Positions 1 through 8,494 of a stretch of DNA of 64,000 bases are shown piece after piece. The position numbers and the translations under genes were made by a program. Below the pieces are notes generated by a model. The model made no database searches. It was not told the DNA's origin and saw nothing but the letters and a program-made list of their open reading frames with translations. Position 1 is the stretch's first letter. Every line of letters begins with the position of its first letter. The stretch is from Plantactinospora mayteni (lineage in GTDB: Bacteria > Actinomycetota > Actinomycetes > Mycobacteriales > Micromonosporaceae): NCBI RefSeq assembly GCF_016862935.1, contig NZ_BONX01000053.1:87770-151769 (forward strand), read 5' to 3'.

Positions 1-1
1 A

Positions 2-319
2 CCGGTGGCACGCCTGTCCCAGGCGGCGGGGCTGTATCGCTGCATACCCGCCCGCAGCCCCGCCGCCTTTGCGCTCTTCCGCCGTCATCACGGACTGGCG
101 TACTGCCACTGGAAACTCGGCGACCGCGACCGGGCGACCCGCCACGGCCGAGCAGCCGTCGAACACGCTGGCGATGCCGGCCTGCTCCGCTTCCGCGTGA
201 TGGCACTGCAACTCCTGGCCCACATCGAACCGGGTGAGGGTCGCGGGCTACGACGCCGGGCCGACCGCATCATCGCCGAGTTGGAGCACACAGACCTCGA
301 ACCCCGTACCACCCCATAA
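2..319 (+). CDS. C-terminal part of a helical-repeat (TPR-like) protein, 5' end outside window
   Basis: Open from the window edge to a TAA at 317-319, about 105 residues. The sequence is Ala/Arg/Leu rich and amphipathic, with two helix-turn-helix hairpins resembling tetratricopeptide units (around AYCHWKLGDRDRATRHGRAA). Such tails are common at the C-terminus of actinobacterial XRE- or SARP-type regulators, but no DNA-binding domain is inside the window, so the function is not assigned. A GTG at position 5 exists but has no visible ribosome site; the frame simply continues upstream. Confidence 0.45.
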   Translation, partial: PVARLSQAAGLYRCIPARSPAAFALFRRHHGLAYCHWKLGDRDRATRHGRAAVEHAGDAGLLRFRVMALQLLAHIEPGEGRGLRRRADRIIAELEHTDLEPRTTP

Positions 320-472
320 ACAGTCACGAACCACGCAGACCTGACAGATGCCTCCAGGGGCTGGCACGCCGGGCGGATCCGAGTCTGGCTGACCCGACGG
401 CTGGGGCGGACGCGGTGCTGCCTCGGCCGCTGCGCGACGCCGAGTTGGGGTCGGGTCGGCCGGCTTGGCAGG

Positions 473-1084
473 ATGGTGGGCGTGCCAGCTCTCCAGCAGT
501 CCGCCGCCCTCCAGCCTGCTTACCCGGTCCGCACCCAGCGGCTGTTGCTGCGTCCGCTCACCGCCGCCGATGTCGACGCGCTGCTCGCCTACCGGAGTCG
601 ACCCGACGTCTGCCGTTACGTGCCCTTCGAGCCGATGACCCGCGACGTCATCACCGAGCGGCTCGCCACCCTGTGGGCGAACACCGACCTCACCGACGAG
701 GGCCAGGCCCTGGCCCTCGGCATCGAGGTCGCCGAGACCGGTCAACTGGTCGGTGACGTGGTGCTCTTCTGGCACAGCCGGGAACACCGTGGCGGGGAGA
801 TCGGATACGTCCTGAACCCCGACTTCTCCGGTCACGGCTACGCCACCGAGGCGGCACGCGCACTGCTACACCTGGGCTTCGACCACCTCGGCCTGCACCG
901 CATCACCGCACGGATCGAGGAACGCAACGAACCCTCGGCGAAGGTCGCGCGACGGCTCGGGATGCGGCAGGAGGCCCGACTGGTGCACAACGAGCGTTTC
1001 AAGGGGGAGTGGAGCACCGAACTCGGCTTCGCGATGCTCGCCGACGAATGGCAGGCGTACCCTTCTCAACGATCTTCGCCCTGA
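473..1084 (+). CDS. GNAT-family N-acetyltransferase (RimJ/RimL-like)
   Basis: 203 residues. The N-terminal TQRLLLRPLTAADVDAL is typical of the RimJ/RimL-type GNAT fold. The acetyl-CoA-binding strand-turn-helix is at residues 111-127 (GYVLNPDFSGHGYATEA), and the family Asn with its following helix is RNEPSAKVARRLG at 151-163. The family transfers acetyl groups from acetyl-CoA to protein N-termini, antibiotics or small amines; the substrate here cannot be read. It stands alone, with about 150 bp upstream and a decayed gene downstream. A GTG nine bases after the ATG is an alternative start. Confidence 0.85.
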   Translation: MVGVPALQQSAALQPAYPVRTQRLLLRPLTAADVDALLAYRSRPDVCRYVPFEPMTRDVITERLATLWANTDLTDEGQALALGIEVAETGQLVGDVVLFWHSREHRGGEIGYVLNPDFSGHGYATEAARALLHLGFDHLGLHRITARIEERNEPSAKVARRLGMRQEARLVHNERFKGEWSTELGFAMLADEWQAYPSQRSSP

Positions 1085-1249
1085 CCACCGCCCGATGGTC
1101 GCCACGACCAGCGCATCCCGCGGCGTCGCCGCCCGGAGCGGGGTAGGTCGATGCGGGCGGCCCGCCCGGGTCGGGTACCCGAGGTCGCGCCGTGCCGCGG
1201 CGACCAGGGTCCACGCCCCGGGCGGGCCGGGTGCGACCTTTCCTACCGA

Positions 1250-1669
1250 TCAGCCCCTGTTGACCCGGACCTTCGTCGACGTCCTCGCGGACGCCCCGGC
1301 CGGCTGCTGCGGTACCACCACGAGGCCGTAGTTGTAGTTGGCCATCAGCGGATCCTTCAGGCCGTCGTCGTTGATGTCGGCAACGGCCAGCCCGCGCGGT
1401 GAAGGAACTCGCGGGCGGCAACTGGGACCTGAGGAACTCGTTGCCCAGCCAGCCGTCCGGCCGTTGCAGCAGTACGCCCACCGAACTCCAGCCGCCGTGC
1501 GTGATGGCGACGTCGTTCCGGCCGTCGTTGTTCACGTCGGCGATGGCGATCGCGTCCGGTATCTCGTAGACGGAATCCGCCCGTCCGCGAAGCGCACGTT
1601 CGCGATGAGCAGGATCCGCTGCCCCTGCTCCACCGAGCCCGGCGACACGGTGACCGTCGTCGTGGTGGC
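1250..1669 (-). pseudogene. Decayed Ig-like/FG-GAP (VCBS) repeat protein remnant
   Basis: Three minus-strand frames together spell one protein. Around 1585-1669 is a bacterial Ig-like strand segment (TTTTVTVSPGSVEQGQRIL). Around 1440-1570 is a calcium-loop FG-GAP unit (IAIADVNNDGRNDVAITHGG). Around 1250-1395 a second unit (LAVADINDDGLKDPLMANYN) lies in another frame and ends at a TGA at 1250-1252. At least two frame changes separate them and there is no start or signal peptide, so this is the tail of a secreted beta-propeller-type protein that has lost its front and its frame. Base-call error is an alternative for each individual shift. Confidence 0.7.
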
Positions 1670-1739
1670 CGGTTGGTGCCGGTTGGTGCGCGGCACTACG
1701 CTCGGCGGAGTTCGAGGGCCCGACAAAGGAGTGGCCACT

Positions 1740-3071
1740 GTGCACATCACCGCCCACCTCGATGTCGACATGATCGCCATCGAGACCGACGACAAGTTGT
1801 CCGTGATGATCGAGCTGAACGCTCCGCCAGCGCCCGACGGCGGCGACGGCGTGCGGGTGCCGGGCACGCTGGAGGTCGTGCTCGACCGTAGCGGCTCGAT
1901 GGAGGGTGGTCGACTCGACGGCGCGAAGACCGCGCTGACCAGTCTGGTCGACCGGCTCGACCCGCGTGACCACTTCGGCCTGGTGGTCTTCGACGACGCG
2001 GTCGACGTTGTGGTACCGGCCGGGCGGCTGACCGACAAAGCGGCGGTCAAGCGGGCGATCGCGGGTGTGCGGACGCGCGGCGGTACGGACCTGTCCGGCG
2101 GCTACCTCCGTGGGCTCCAGGAGGCTCGACGGGTGGCCCGCGCGGCGGGTGCCACCGTGCTGATCATCAGCGACGGGCATGCCAACGCCGGTATCACCGA
2201 CCCCGACGCGCTGGCCCGGGTGGCGGCCGAGGCGTACACACACCGGGTGACCACCTCGACGCTCGGCTTCGGTCTCGGCTACGACGAGCGGATCATGTCG
2301 GCGATCGCCCGTGGTGGTTCCGGCAACGAGCACTTCGCGGAGGAGCCGGACACCGCCGTGGCGCTCATCGCCGGCGAAGTCGAGGGACTGCTCGCGCAGA
2401 CCGCCCAGGCCGCGTCGCTGCACCTACGACTCACCCCGGCGGTGCGGGGCGTCCTGGTGGTCAACGACCTGCCGGCCAACGCGGTCGACGACGGACTGCT
2501 CATCGAACTCGGCAGCTTCTACGCCGCCGAGACCCGCAAGCTCGTGTTGACCTTCGACATCCCGGCCCTCGCCGAGTTGGGCCTGACCGAGGTGGCGACG
2601 CTGACCTTCACGTACGTCGAGCTGCCGGCGCTGGCCCAGCACACCGTGACGGTGCCGGTGCACGTCAACGTGGTGCCCGGCGACCAGGCCGCCGGCCGGG
2701 TACCTGATCCGGTGGTACACACCGAGCTGGTCTACCTGCGGGCGCAGCAGGCGAAGCGGCGCGCCTCCAACCTGCTCAGCGGTGGCGACTCGGCCGCCGC
2801 GCTGAAGGAGATCCAACAGGCGCAGCGGGAGATCGCCCAGGCGCAGTTCGGTGCGCCCGAAGAGCTGGCGGCCGACCTCGCCGAGGAAGCGGCGACGCTC
2901 AGCTACCTCGCTCAGGAGACCGAGACCGGATCGGCATCGCGGGCTGGAAAGTATCTCTCGGCCAGCTCCCAGGCCCGGCTCCAGAAACGCGGCCGTACCT
3001 ACAACACCCCGCCCCTCCCACCTACCGGCGAGCCGAACACCGACCCAGACCCCGACCAGAAGAGCAGGTGA
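1740..3071 (+). CDS. VWA-domain protein
   Basis: 443 residues from the GTG at 1740, chosen because AAAGGAG at 1725-1731 sits 8 bases upstream. The open frame runs further back but only through the opposite-strand pseudogene. An N-terminal beta segment is followed by a von Willebrand A domain with a complete metal-ion-dependent adhesion site: DRSGS (near residue 44), the GGTDLSGG threonine and ISDGHAN. A beta-sandwich and a charged helical C-terminus follow. No signal peptide is seen, so it is probably cytoplasmic. Related actinobacterial proteins are often annotated only as VWA-domain proteins; partner unknown. Confidence 0.88.
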   Translation: MHITAHLDVDMIAIETDDKLSVMIELNAPPAPDGGDGVRVPGTLEVVLDRSGSMEGGRLDGAKTALTSLVDRLDPRDHFGLVVFDDAVDVVVPAGRLTDKAAVKRAIAGVRTRGGTDLSGGYLRGLQEARRVARAAGATVLIISDGHANAGITDPDALARVAAEAYTHRVTTSTLGFGLGYDERIMSAIARGGSGNEHFAEEPDTAVALIAGEVEGLLAQTAQAASLHLRLTPAVRGVLVVNDLPANAVDDGLLIELGSFYAAETRKLVLTFDIPALAELGLTEVATLTFTYVELPALAQHTVTVPVHVNVVPGDQAAGRVPDPVVHTELVYLRAQQAKRRASNLLSGGDSAAALKEIQQAQREIAQAQFGAPEELAADLAEEAATLSYLAQETETGSASRAGKYLSASSQARLQKRGRTYNTPPLPPTGEPNTDPDPDQKSR

Positions 3072-3209
3072 ACGACTGGCGAAACACGCCGTGATGCCGT
3101 GATCCAGCCCTGCCCAGCGCGGTCGAGGAACTCATCCGGCAGCGCGACGAGCGTCAACGGGCCTGAGTGCAGCCGGCCGCCCGCGTCGGGTGAATCGCGG
3201 TGCGGCCCG

Positions 3210-3869
3210 TTACTCGTACCGGTACTTCAGCGAGTCCGCCTCCGTCTGCTCGATGTCGGCGATCGTCAGTTCCGGCATCCGTAGCTGGGCCAGCGTTACC
3301 TCGGCTGAGGTCGGCTGGGCGTCCGCCGGCAGCCACTGATCCGGCTTCCACGCCGCGCTGCGCAGCAGCGCCTTGGGGCAGTGCGGGTAGACCTCGTCGA
3401 TCCCCAGCACCAGCGCACTGGCCGGCGGCTTGCCCACGGCGGTCAGCTGCGACAGCAGGTCTGGGCGGGTGGAGACGCATGCCCGGCCGTTCACCCTGAG
3501 CGTCGTGGTGCGTCCCGGGATGACGAACAGCAGCCCGGCCCGTCCGGTCGCGACGATGTTCTGAAGGGTGTCCAGACGCTTGTTGCCGGTCGCGTCCGGT
3601 ATCGCCACCGTCCGTGAATCCAGGACGGTGACGAATCCGGCGGGGCCGCCGCGCGGGGAGACGTCGAAGTTGCCCTCGGCGTCCGCGCTGGCGACCAGGA
3701 TCAGCGATGCGCAGCCGATCAACCGCCGGGTCTCCTCGGTGAGTTCGGTCATCTGCTTCCGCACGGCCGCGTCGCTGGGGAATTCGTAGGCCCGGCGCAG
3801 CGCCTCCTGGTCGGGAACGGCGTCGAGACGCAGCGAGTCGAAGGCACTGGCGGCAAGGGCTGGCGTCAT
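3210..3869 (-). CDS. Pyridoxamine 5'-phosphate oxidase-like FMN protein (MSMEG_1061 type)
   Basis: 219 residues starting at the ATG MTPALAASAFD. The split-barrel flavin fold is recognisable from ASLILVASADAEGNFDVSPRGG followed by the TVAIPDATGNKRLDTLQNI strand-helix, a signature of the PPOX flavoproteins of the MSMEG_1061 group. The C-terminal region has HCPKALLRSAAW, also typical. Members bind FMN or F420; substrate unknown. The frame is open much further upstream, but that part is low-complexity antisense of the next gene. It is divergent from the alpha/beta hydrolase at 4155, sharing a 285-bp gap. Confidence 0.85.
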   Translation of the reverse strand: MTPALAASAFDSLRLDAVPDQEALRRAYEFPSDAAVRKQMTELTEETRRLIGCASLILVASADAEGNFDVSPRGGPAGFVTVLDSRTVAIPDATGNKRLDTLQNIVATGRAGLLFVIPGRTTTLRVNGRACVSTRPDLLSQLTAVGKPPASALVLGIDEVYPHCPKALLRSAAWKPDQWLPADAQPTSAEVTLAQLRMPELTIADIEQTEADSLKYRYE

Positions 3870-4154
3870 GCCGCCGACCCTAACGGACCGACCTGGCTGA
3901 CGGCCTGACCAGACCAGGGGTGATCGCGGCGATCCGGAGCTTGTCGCGGTGGTGGCTGCCGATCGTGTGGTACCAGCGGCGGGCCGCCGTGGGCCCGGGT
4001 TTCGGGTCTCACGGCGCCCGCCCTCGGGACCGGTCGGGCGGGACTCCACCGGGCACCGGGCACAGCCGCGTGGAGCGTTGGCATGATCGAGGCAGGTGTA
4101 CGAGCCCCGGGAGCGGGTAGCCCACGGCCGTGTGTCTCCGCAGAGGGAGTGGCA

Positions 4155-5030
4155 ATGGGTGGCGGGCGAATTCCGGGTTCCTTCACGGAGCAGACGGCGC
4201 AGGTCGGCGACGTCACGATCAACTATGTTCGGGGCGGTCGGGGCAGCACGCTGGTCCTGCTGCACGGCTATCCCCAGACGTGGTACATGTGGCGGAAGGT
4301 TCTGCCGGAGCTTGCCGAGCACCACACGGTCATCGCGCCCGACCTTCGGGGGGCCGGCGGCAGCGACGCCCCGGCAGGAGGCTACGACAAGAAGACCCTC
4401 GCCGGCGACGTCCACGGCCTGCTCACCCAACTCGGCCTCGATAGCGATGTCAGCATCGTCGGACACGATATCGGGACCATGGTCGCGTACGCGTATGCCG
4501 CCGCTCACCGCGATCGCGTGCGCAAGCTCGTGCTCACGGAAGCGCCGATCCCTGACCAGAGCCTGTACCAGGTCCCGTCACTGACCCCGAAGGGACCGGG
4601 CTTCTGGAACTTCGGCTTCTTCAACCTCCCGAACGGTCTGCCGGAACAGATCGTGGACGGTCGCGAGGCCCTCTGGGTGGATCGGTTCACCGATTCGATG
4701 GAAGTCCAGAAGACCGGCATCGGCGACGACGATGTCCGCGAGTACGCCCGGTACCTGCAAGACGAGGCTCACCTGCGGGCCAGCTTCGACTACTTCCGAG
4801 CGCTGCCGCAAGATGTCGCCGACAACGCTGAGTACGGCAAGACGAAGTTGACCATGCCGGTTCTCGCACTCGGCGCCCGAGCCAGCCTCGGTGAGGCGGT
4901 ACCCACCCAGGTCGCGCAGTACGCCACGACGGTGACCGGCGGCGTCATCGAGGACTCTGGCCACTGGATCTTCGAGGAACAGCCGGCCGAACTCACCGCG
5001 CAGCTCAGAAACTTTCTCCAACAGACCTGA
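4155..5030 (+). CDS. Alpha/beta hydrolase, epoxide-hydrolase-like
   Basis: 291 residues from ATG 4155, preceded at 5 bases by GAGGGAG (4143-4149). The oxyanion motif is HGYPQ. The nucleophile elbow is GHDIG, with Asp rather than Ser, as in epoxide hydrolases and haloalkane dehalogenases. The catalytic His is in EDSGHWIFEE near the end, and a cap region rich in aromatic residues (FWNFGFFNLPNGLP) lies in the middle. Asp nucleophile plus HGYP favours soluble epoxide hydrolase over dehalogenase. Cytoplasmic, no signal. It converges with the channel gene, the two stops being 8 bp apart. Confidence 0.88.
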   Translation: MGGGRIPGSFTEQTAQVGDVTINYVRGGRGSTLVLLHGYPQTWYMWRKVLPELAEHHTVIAPDLRGAGGSDAPAGGYDKKTLAGDVHGLLTQLGLDSDVSIVGHDIGTMVAYAYAAAHRDRVRKLVLTEAPIPDQSLYQVPSLTPKGPGFWNFGFFNLPNGLPEQIVDGREALWVDRFTDSMEVQKTGIGDDDVREYARYLQDEAHLRASFDYFRALPQDVADNAEYGKTKLTMPVLALGARASLGEAVPTQVAQYATTVTGGVIEDSGHWIFEEQPAELTAQLRNFLQQT

Positions 5031-5037
5031 GCCGGCG

Positions 5038-5727
5038 CTACCGGTCGCCACGGGTGTTACCGAATATCGACACGAGTCGGGCGACCAGGGTAACCAGGTA
5101 GATCTGGCCGGTCAGCGCCTCGATCACGGCGAGGGTTCGGGCGGGTTCCCCGTTGGCGGTGAAGTCTCCGTAGCCGACGGTGGTCATGGTGACGAAGCTG
5201 AAGTACTGGATGGTCGCGCTGGTCGCTGGCTGTCCGGCGGAGAAGAACGGGGTCGTCCGGAAATGCCCGACGGCCGCGAACAGGGCCGCGAACAGAAAGC
5301 CGATCAACAGGTACGCACTCAGGGCACCGAAGATGGTCTGGAGGGTTACCACACGATGGGTCAGGATCCGCCGGACCACCACCACGATTGTCAGCGCCAG
5401 GATCACCGCCAACCACAGTGACACCAGCCCGGACGCCACCCGATGGCGTACCACCACGTCGAGTACGACGGTGCCGGTCGAGACCACAGTGATCACCGAC
5501 CAGAACTGGCGTGGCCTCATGCCGGGTGGGCGGGAGTTGCGCAGGGCCAGCGCCAGCGAGGCGAGGTAGAGCAGCAGCGGCAGGGCCTGAATCCGTCCCT
5601 CGGGCAGGAACGCCGACAGGAGGAAGCTGGCCACCAACAGTAGAAGAACCAGGCCGTAGCGATCGGACCGTTCGACCCGCTCGCCGGGACCACGCGGGCG
5701 CCCCGGGTCACCGGTCCCGGTCGGCAT
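5038..5727 (-). CDS. Potassium-channel-family membrane protein
   Basis: 229 residues from ATG at 5727. Five hydrophobic helices are visible before a pore loop with the K+ selectivity filter TVGYGD, then a last helix (ALTGQIYLVTLVARLV). This is the two-helix Ion_trans_2 pore preceded by extra helices. No RCK/TrkA-N cytoplasmic domain follows, so gating is unexplained. Upstream in-frame sequence is Arg/Pro-rich and looks non-coding. A GTG or ATG slightly further upstream cannot be excluded because no strong ribosome site is visible. Confidence 0.85.
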   Translation of the reverse strand: MPTGTGDPGRPRGPGERVERSDRYGLVLLLLVASFLLSAFLPEGRIQALPLLLYLASLALALRNSRPPGMRPRQFWSVITVVSTGTVVLDVVVRHRVASGLVSLWLAVILALTIVVVVRRILTHRVVTLQTIFGALSAYLLIGFLFAALFAAVGHFRTTPFFSAGQPATSATIQYFSFVTMTTVGYGDFTANGEPARTLAVIEALTGQIYLVTLVARLVSIFGNTRGDR

Positions 5728-6045
5728 CGGCCCCAGCCGGACGGGAGCAGGGCAAGCCCTCGCCGGTGCGGCTGACCGGCCCGGGTCGGCCCGGCCGTTT
5801 CCGGCCGCGCGTGGGAAGCCGTATCGCCTGCACGACCCCACGTACCCGGACAGGACCGCCGGAAACGTCGATTCGGGTGATCTACGCGCCGACCACGGCA
5901 CCCGCCAGCGTCGGCTACGACGAGGTCAGGGACCAGGTACCCGGAGGGAGGCAGCCGCCGTCGCGGGAAGGCCAGGTGGTGTGGTGTGGGCGAGCGTGCG
6001 GCGGTCCGAATCGCGTCGGCGGCGGCCCGCAGCAGGCGGCGACTC
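5728..6045. other. Intergenic gap, no gene recognised
   Basis: 318 bp between the channel gene start and the WYL regulator stop. It is GC-rich with no good ribosome site plus start, no long inverted repeat and no protein similarity that I can see in six frames. It should hold the channel promoter. Confidence 0.4.
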
Positions 6046-7017
6046 TCAGGACGAGTCTCCGTAGCGGGTGACTATCGCGGCGGCGCGGTTGCGCAGGGAG
6101 GTGCGCAACGATTGCGGGGCCAGGGCTTCCGCGTTCGTGGCGAGCTGCCACAGTGCCCATTCGGCGTGTCGTGAATCTTGGAAGGTCACCTCCAGCCGCA
6201 GCCAGCCGTCTGCCTCTGGTTCCTCGGCGCGGACGGCCAGCGCGGTACTCAGCAGGTCTTCCCGTCGCGCCGGGTTCACCCGTACCAGCACGGTGAGATG
6301 GCCGTCGGACAGAAACTGCGCGCAGCGTTCCCGCCAGACCCGGTCCAGGTCGACCCGGTCTGGTCGCTGTGCCGGTTCGGGGAGTTCCTCGGCGGCCAGG
6401 ACCCGGGACAGCCGGTAGGTGCGGTCGGCGCCAGATCTCGTGGCCAGCAGGTAGCCCCGGTCACGTACGGTGACCAGGCCGATCGGGTCCACGGTGCGCC
6501 ACCGTGGGGTCTGGCCCATTGCCGCGTAGTGGATGCGCAGCTTGTGTCCGGCGAGCACCGCGCGCCGGACCTCGATCATCGTCGTGTCCGGCACCTCCTC
6601 GGTGACCAGCCGACGCGAGAGCAGGTCGGTCTCCGGTTCGACAAGAAATCGCCGGGCCGCGTCGCTCGCGGTGGCCTGATGGCTTTCGGGCAGCGCGTCG
6701 ACCACTTTGCGGGTGGCCGAAGCGAGCGCCGAGCCGAGGCCGAACACCTGCTCGCCGCGCCCCGATGCGGCGGTCAGCAAGGCAAGGGCCTCGTCGTGGT
6801 TCAGTCCGGTGAGCTCGGTCCGGAAACCAGGCAACAACGCGAAGCCGCCGTGTCGACCGCGTTCGGCGTGGACCGGGACGCCTGCCGTGGAGAGCGCCTC
6901 GATGTCGCGCAGCACGGTGCGGGTGGATACCTCCAGCTCCCGGGCCAGCGTGTCCGCGGTCAGCCGACCGCGCTGGCGCAGCAGCAGCACCAGCGAGACC
7001 AGCCGGTCGGCGCGCAT
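6046..7017 (-). CDS. WYL-domain transcriptional regulator (YafY type)
   Basis: 323 residues. N-terminal winged HTH_11 (MRADRLVSLVLLLRQRGRLT then LEVSTRTVLRDIEALSTAG, about residues 1-60), then a WYL domain around 140-210 (KLRIHYAAMG, DPIGLVTVRDRGYLLATR) and a WCX tail. The family senses ligands such as nucleotides or metabolites and usually represses its own gene and a divergent neighbour. Here the divergent neighbour is a RidA-family gene, and a perfect 7-bp-arm palindrome lies 21 bp before this ATG, so autoregulation is likely by inference. Confidence 0.92.
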   Translation of the reverse strand: MRADRLVSLVLLLRQRGRLTADTLARELEVSTRTVLRDIEALSTAGVPVHAERGRHGGFALLPGFRTELTGLNHDEALALLTAASGRGEQVFGLGSALASATRKVVDALPESHQATASDAARRFLVEPETDLLSRRLVTEEVPDTTMIEVRRAVLAGHKLRIHYAAMGQTPRWRTVDPIGLVTVRDRGYLLATRSGADRTYRLSRVLAAEELPEPAQRPDRVDLDRVWRERCAQFLSDGHLTVLVRVNPARREDLLSTALAVRAEEPEADGWLRLEVTFQDSRHAEWALWQLATNAEALAPQSLRTSLRNRAAAIVTRYGDSS

Positions 7018-7037
7018 CCGCGAACTTTAGCAGAATA

Positions 7038-7056
7038 CACGACACAGGATGTCGTG
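7038..7056. promoter_or_regulatory. Palindromic operator between WYL regulator and RidA gene
   Basis: CACGACACAGGATGTCGTG: perfect 7-bp arms separated by CAGGA. It lies in the 130-bp divergent promoter region, close to the regulator start and about 90 bp before the ridA-like start. Dyad form and position are those expected of a WYL-regulator binding site; binding itself is inferred. Confidence 0.6.
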
Positions 7057-7147
7057 ATTTGTTGGCAGGCTCGGCAAGACGGCGTCGAAGATGGCGGCTA
7101 CCGAGCCGACCGACGTACGTACTTCCAATGAATCGCATGGAGCTGAT

Positions 7148-7549
7148 GTGGCAATCGAACGAACGGCAGTCAACCCGGTGACGTGGTCGGTGGAGCTGGG
7201 ATTCAACCAGGGCGAGGTCGTCTCCGGGCACACCCGGACCCTGTACTGCTCCGGGCAGACCGCGATGAGCGGCGACGGCAAGCCCCAGCATGACGGTGAC
7301 ATGGCGGCGCAGTTGGCGCTGAGCCTCGACAACCTGGAGGCCGTGCTCGGCGAGGCGGGCATGTCCCTCGCGAACCTCGTCCGGCTCAACGTCTACACCA
7401 CCGACGTCGACCTGCTGTTCCCGCACTACGGCCTGCTGGCGTCGCGGTTGGGCGCCGCCGGGGTGGCCCCGGCCACCACGATGCTCGGGGTGACCCGGCT
7501 GGCGGTCCCCGGCCAGATGGTCGAACTCGAGGGAACCGCCGTCGCGTGA
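7148..7549 (+). CDS. RidA-family (YjgF/UK114) enamine/imine deaminase-like protein
   Basis: 133 residues from GTG 7148, with GGAG five bases upstream (7139-7142). Family features: TLYCSGQTAMSGDG in the N-terminal half, the conserved Arg in LVRLNVYTTD, and the C-terminal VPGQMVELEGTAVA strand, where the Glu matches the RidA catalytic surface. RidA proteins hydrolyse reactive enamines/imines, though many paralogues have other roles. The gene is divergent from the WYL regulator, its probable controller, and is followed by a strong hairpin. Confidence 0.9.
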   Translation: MAIERTAVNPVTWSVELGFNQGEVVSGHTRTLYCSGQTAMSGDGKPQHDGDMAAQLALSLDNLEAVLGEAGMSLANLVRLNVYTTDVDLLFPHYGLLASRLGAAGVAPATTMLGVTRLAVPGQMVELEGTAVA

Positions 7550-7566
7550 CGTGACGTCGTCGCCTC

Positions 7567-7599
7567 GCTACTCGTGCCGGTTCGACCGGCACGAGTAGC
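7567..7599. terminator. Bidirectional hairpin terminator
   Basis: Perfect 15-bp arms (7567-7581 and 7585-7599, containing CTCGTGCCGGT) around the loop TCG. It sits between the convergent ridA-like gene and the peptide-transporter operon, so it can serve both. There is no T-tract, as is usual for actinomycete terminators. Confidence 0.8.
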
Positions 7600-7684
7600 A
7601 GGCAGACGCGTGGTTCCGGTGCTCCGAAACCACACCCTTCGCCACGGGCAGCGTGCTGGTGCCGTCAGCCCGCCGTCGCGGGCC

Positions 7685-8491
7685 TCACGCTCCCCGAGCG
7701 GCCGACCCCGCCGTGTGCCGTACCGGGGTGTCGATGGTGGGGGTCGCCGCGAGCAGTTCCCGGGTGTACGGGTGGCAGGGGTCCGTGGTGATCTCCAGGG
7801 TCGGGCCCTGCTCGACGATCCGGCCGTCGCGCATCACCGCGATCCGGTTCGCGAGTTGCCGGACGACGGCGAGGTCGTGCGAGATGAACAGGCAGGCCAG
7901 GCCGAGCCGGTCTCGTAGGTCGCAGAGCAGGTTGAGGATCTTCGCCTGTACCGACACGTCGAGTGCGGTGACGGGCTCGTCGCAGACGAGTAGTCGTGGC
8001 CGGAGGGCCAGGGCGCGGGCGATCGCGACCCGCTGCTGCTGCCCGCCGGACAACTGCCGGGGCAGGCGCGTGCCGACCCGGCGGTCGAGCCCGACGAGGT
8101 CCAGCAGTTCGTCCACCCGCGCGGACCGTGATCGGGAGTCGCCGATCCGGTGGATGCGCAGCGGTTCGACAAGCGCCTGCCGTACCGTCTGGCGGGGACT
8201 GAGGGTGAGGTACGGGTCCTGGAACACCATCTGGACGTGGCGTCGGTGTGCCCGCAGCGCCCGGCCGCGTAGGGAGTGCACGTCGACTCCGGTGAACCGG
8301 ACCACGCCGGCGCTGGGCCGGTGGAGTCCGGTGACCACGCGGGCGAGGGTCGTCTTTCCGCAGCCGGACTCGCCGACGAGTCCGACGATCTCGCCCGGCT
8401 CGATGCGCATGGTGACGTCCTCGACCACGTTCGCGTGGTCCTGGTCGCGGCGTCGGGAGTATCCGGCGGTGACGTGTGCGATCTCCAGCAT
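7685..8491 (-). CDS. Oligopeptide ABC transporter ATPase (DppF/OppF type)
   Basis: 268 residues, ATG at 8491. Walker A GESGCGKTT, Q-loop MVFQDPYLTLSPRQTV, signature LSGGQQQRVAIARAL, Walker B LLVCDEPVTALDVS, and the H-loop ISHDLAVV. The C-terminal HPYTRELLAATP is the oligopeptide/dipeptide ATPase signature region. It is the last gene of the operon, starting 3 bp after the stop of the permease-ATPase fusion, and forms the second ATPase of the importer. Confidence 0.93.
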   Translation of the reverse strand: MLEIAHVTAGYSRRRDQDHANVVEDVTMRIEPGEIVGLVGESGCGKTTLARVVTGLHRPSAGVVRFTGVDVHSLRGRALRAHRRHVQMVFQDPYLTLSPRQTVRQALVEPLRIHRIGDSRSRSARVDELLDLVGLDRRVGTRLPRQLSGGQQQRVAIARALALRPRLLVCDEPVTALDVSVQAKILNLLCDLRDRLGLACLFISHDLAVVRQLANRIAVMRDGRIVEQGPTLEITTDPCHPYTRELLAATPTIDTPVRHTAGSAARGA

Positions 8492-8494
8492 CGG

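Noticed and set aside
1338..1739. Long N-terminal extension of the VWA protein
   Set aside because: The extra 134 codons run antisense over the FG-GAP remnant and have no ribosome site; AAAGGAG precedes the GTG at 1740.
3870..4508. N-terminal extension of the FMN protein on the minus strand
   Set aside because: Antisense to the hydrolase gene and low complexity; the ATG at 3869 gives the normal family length.
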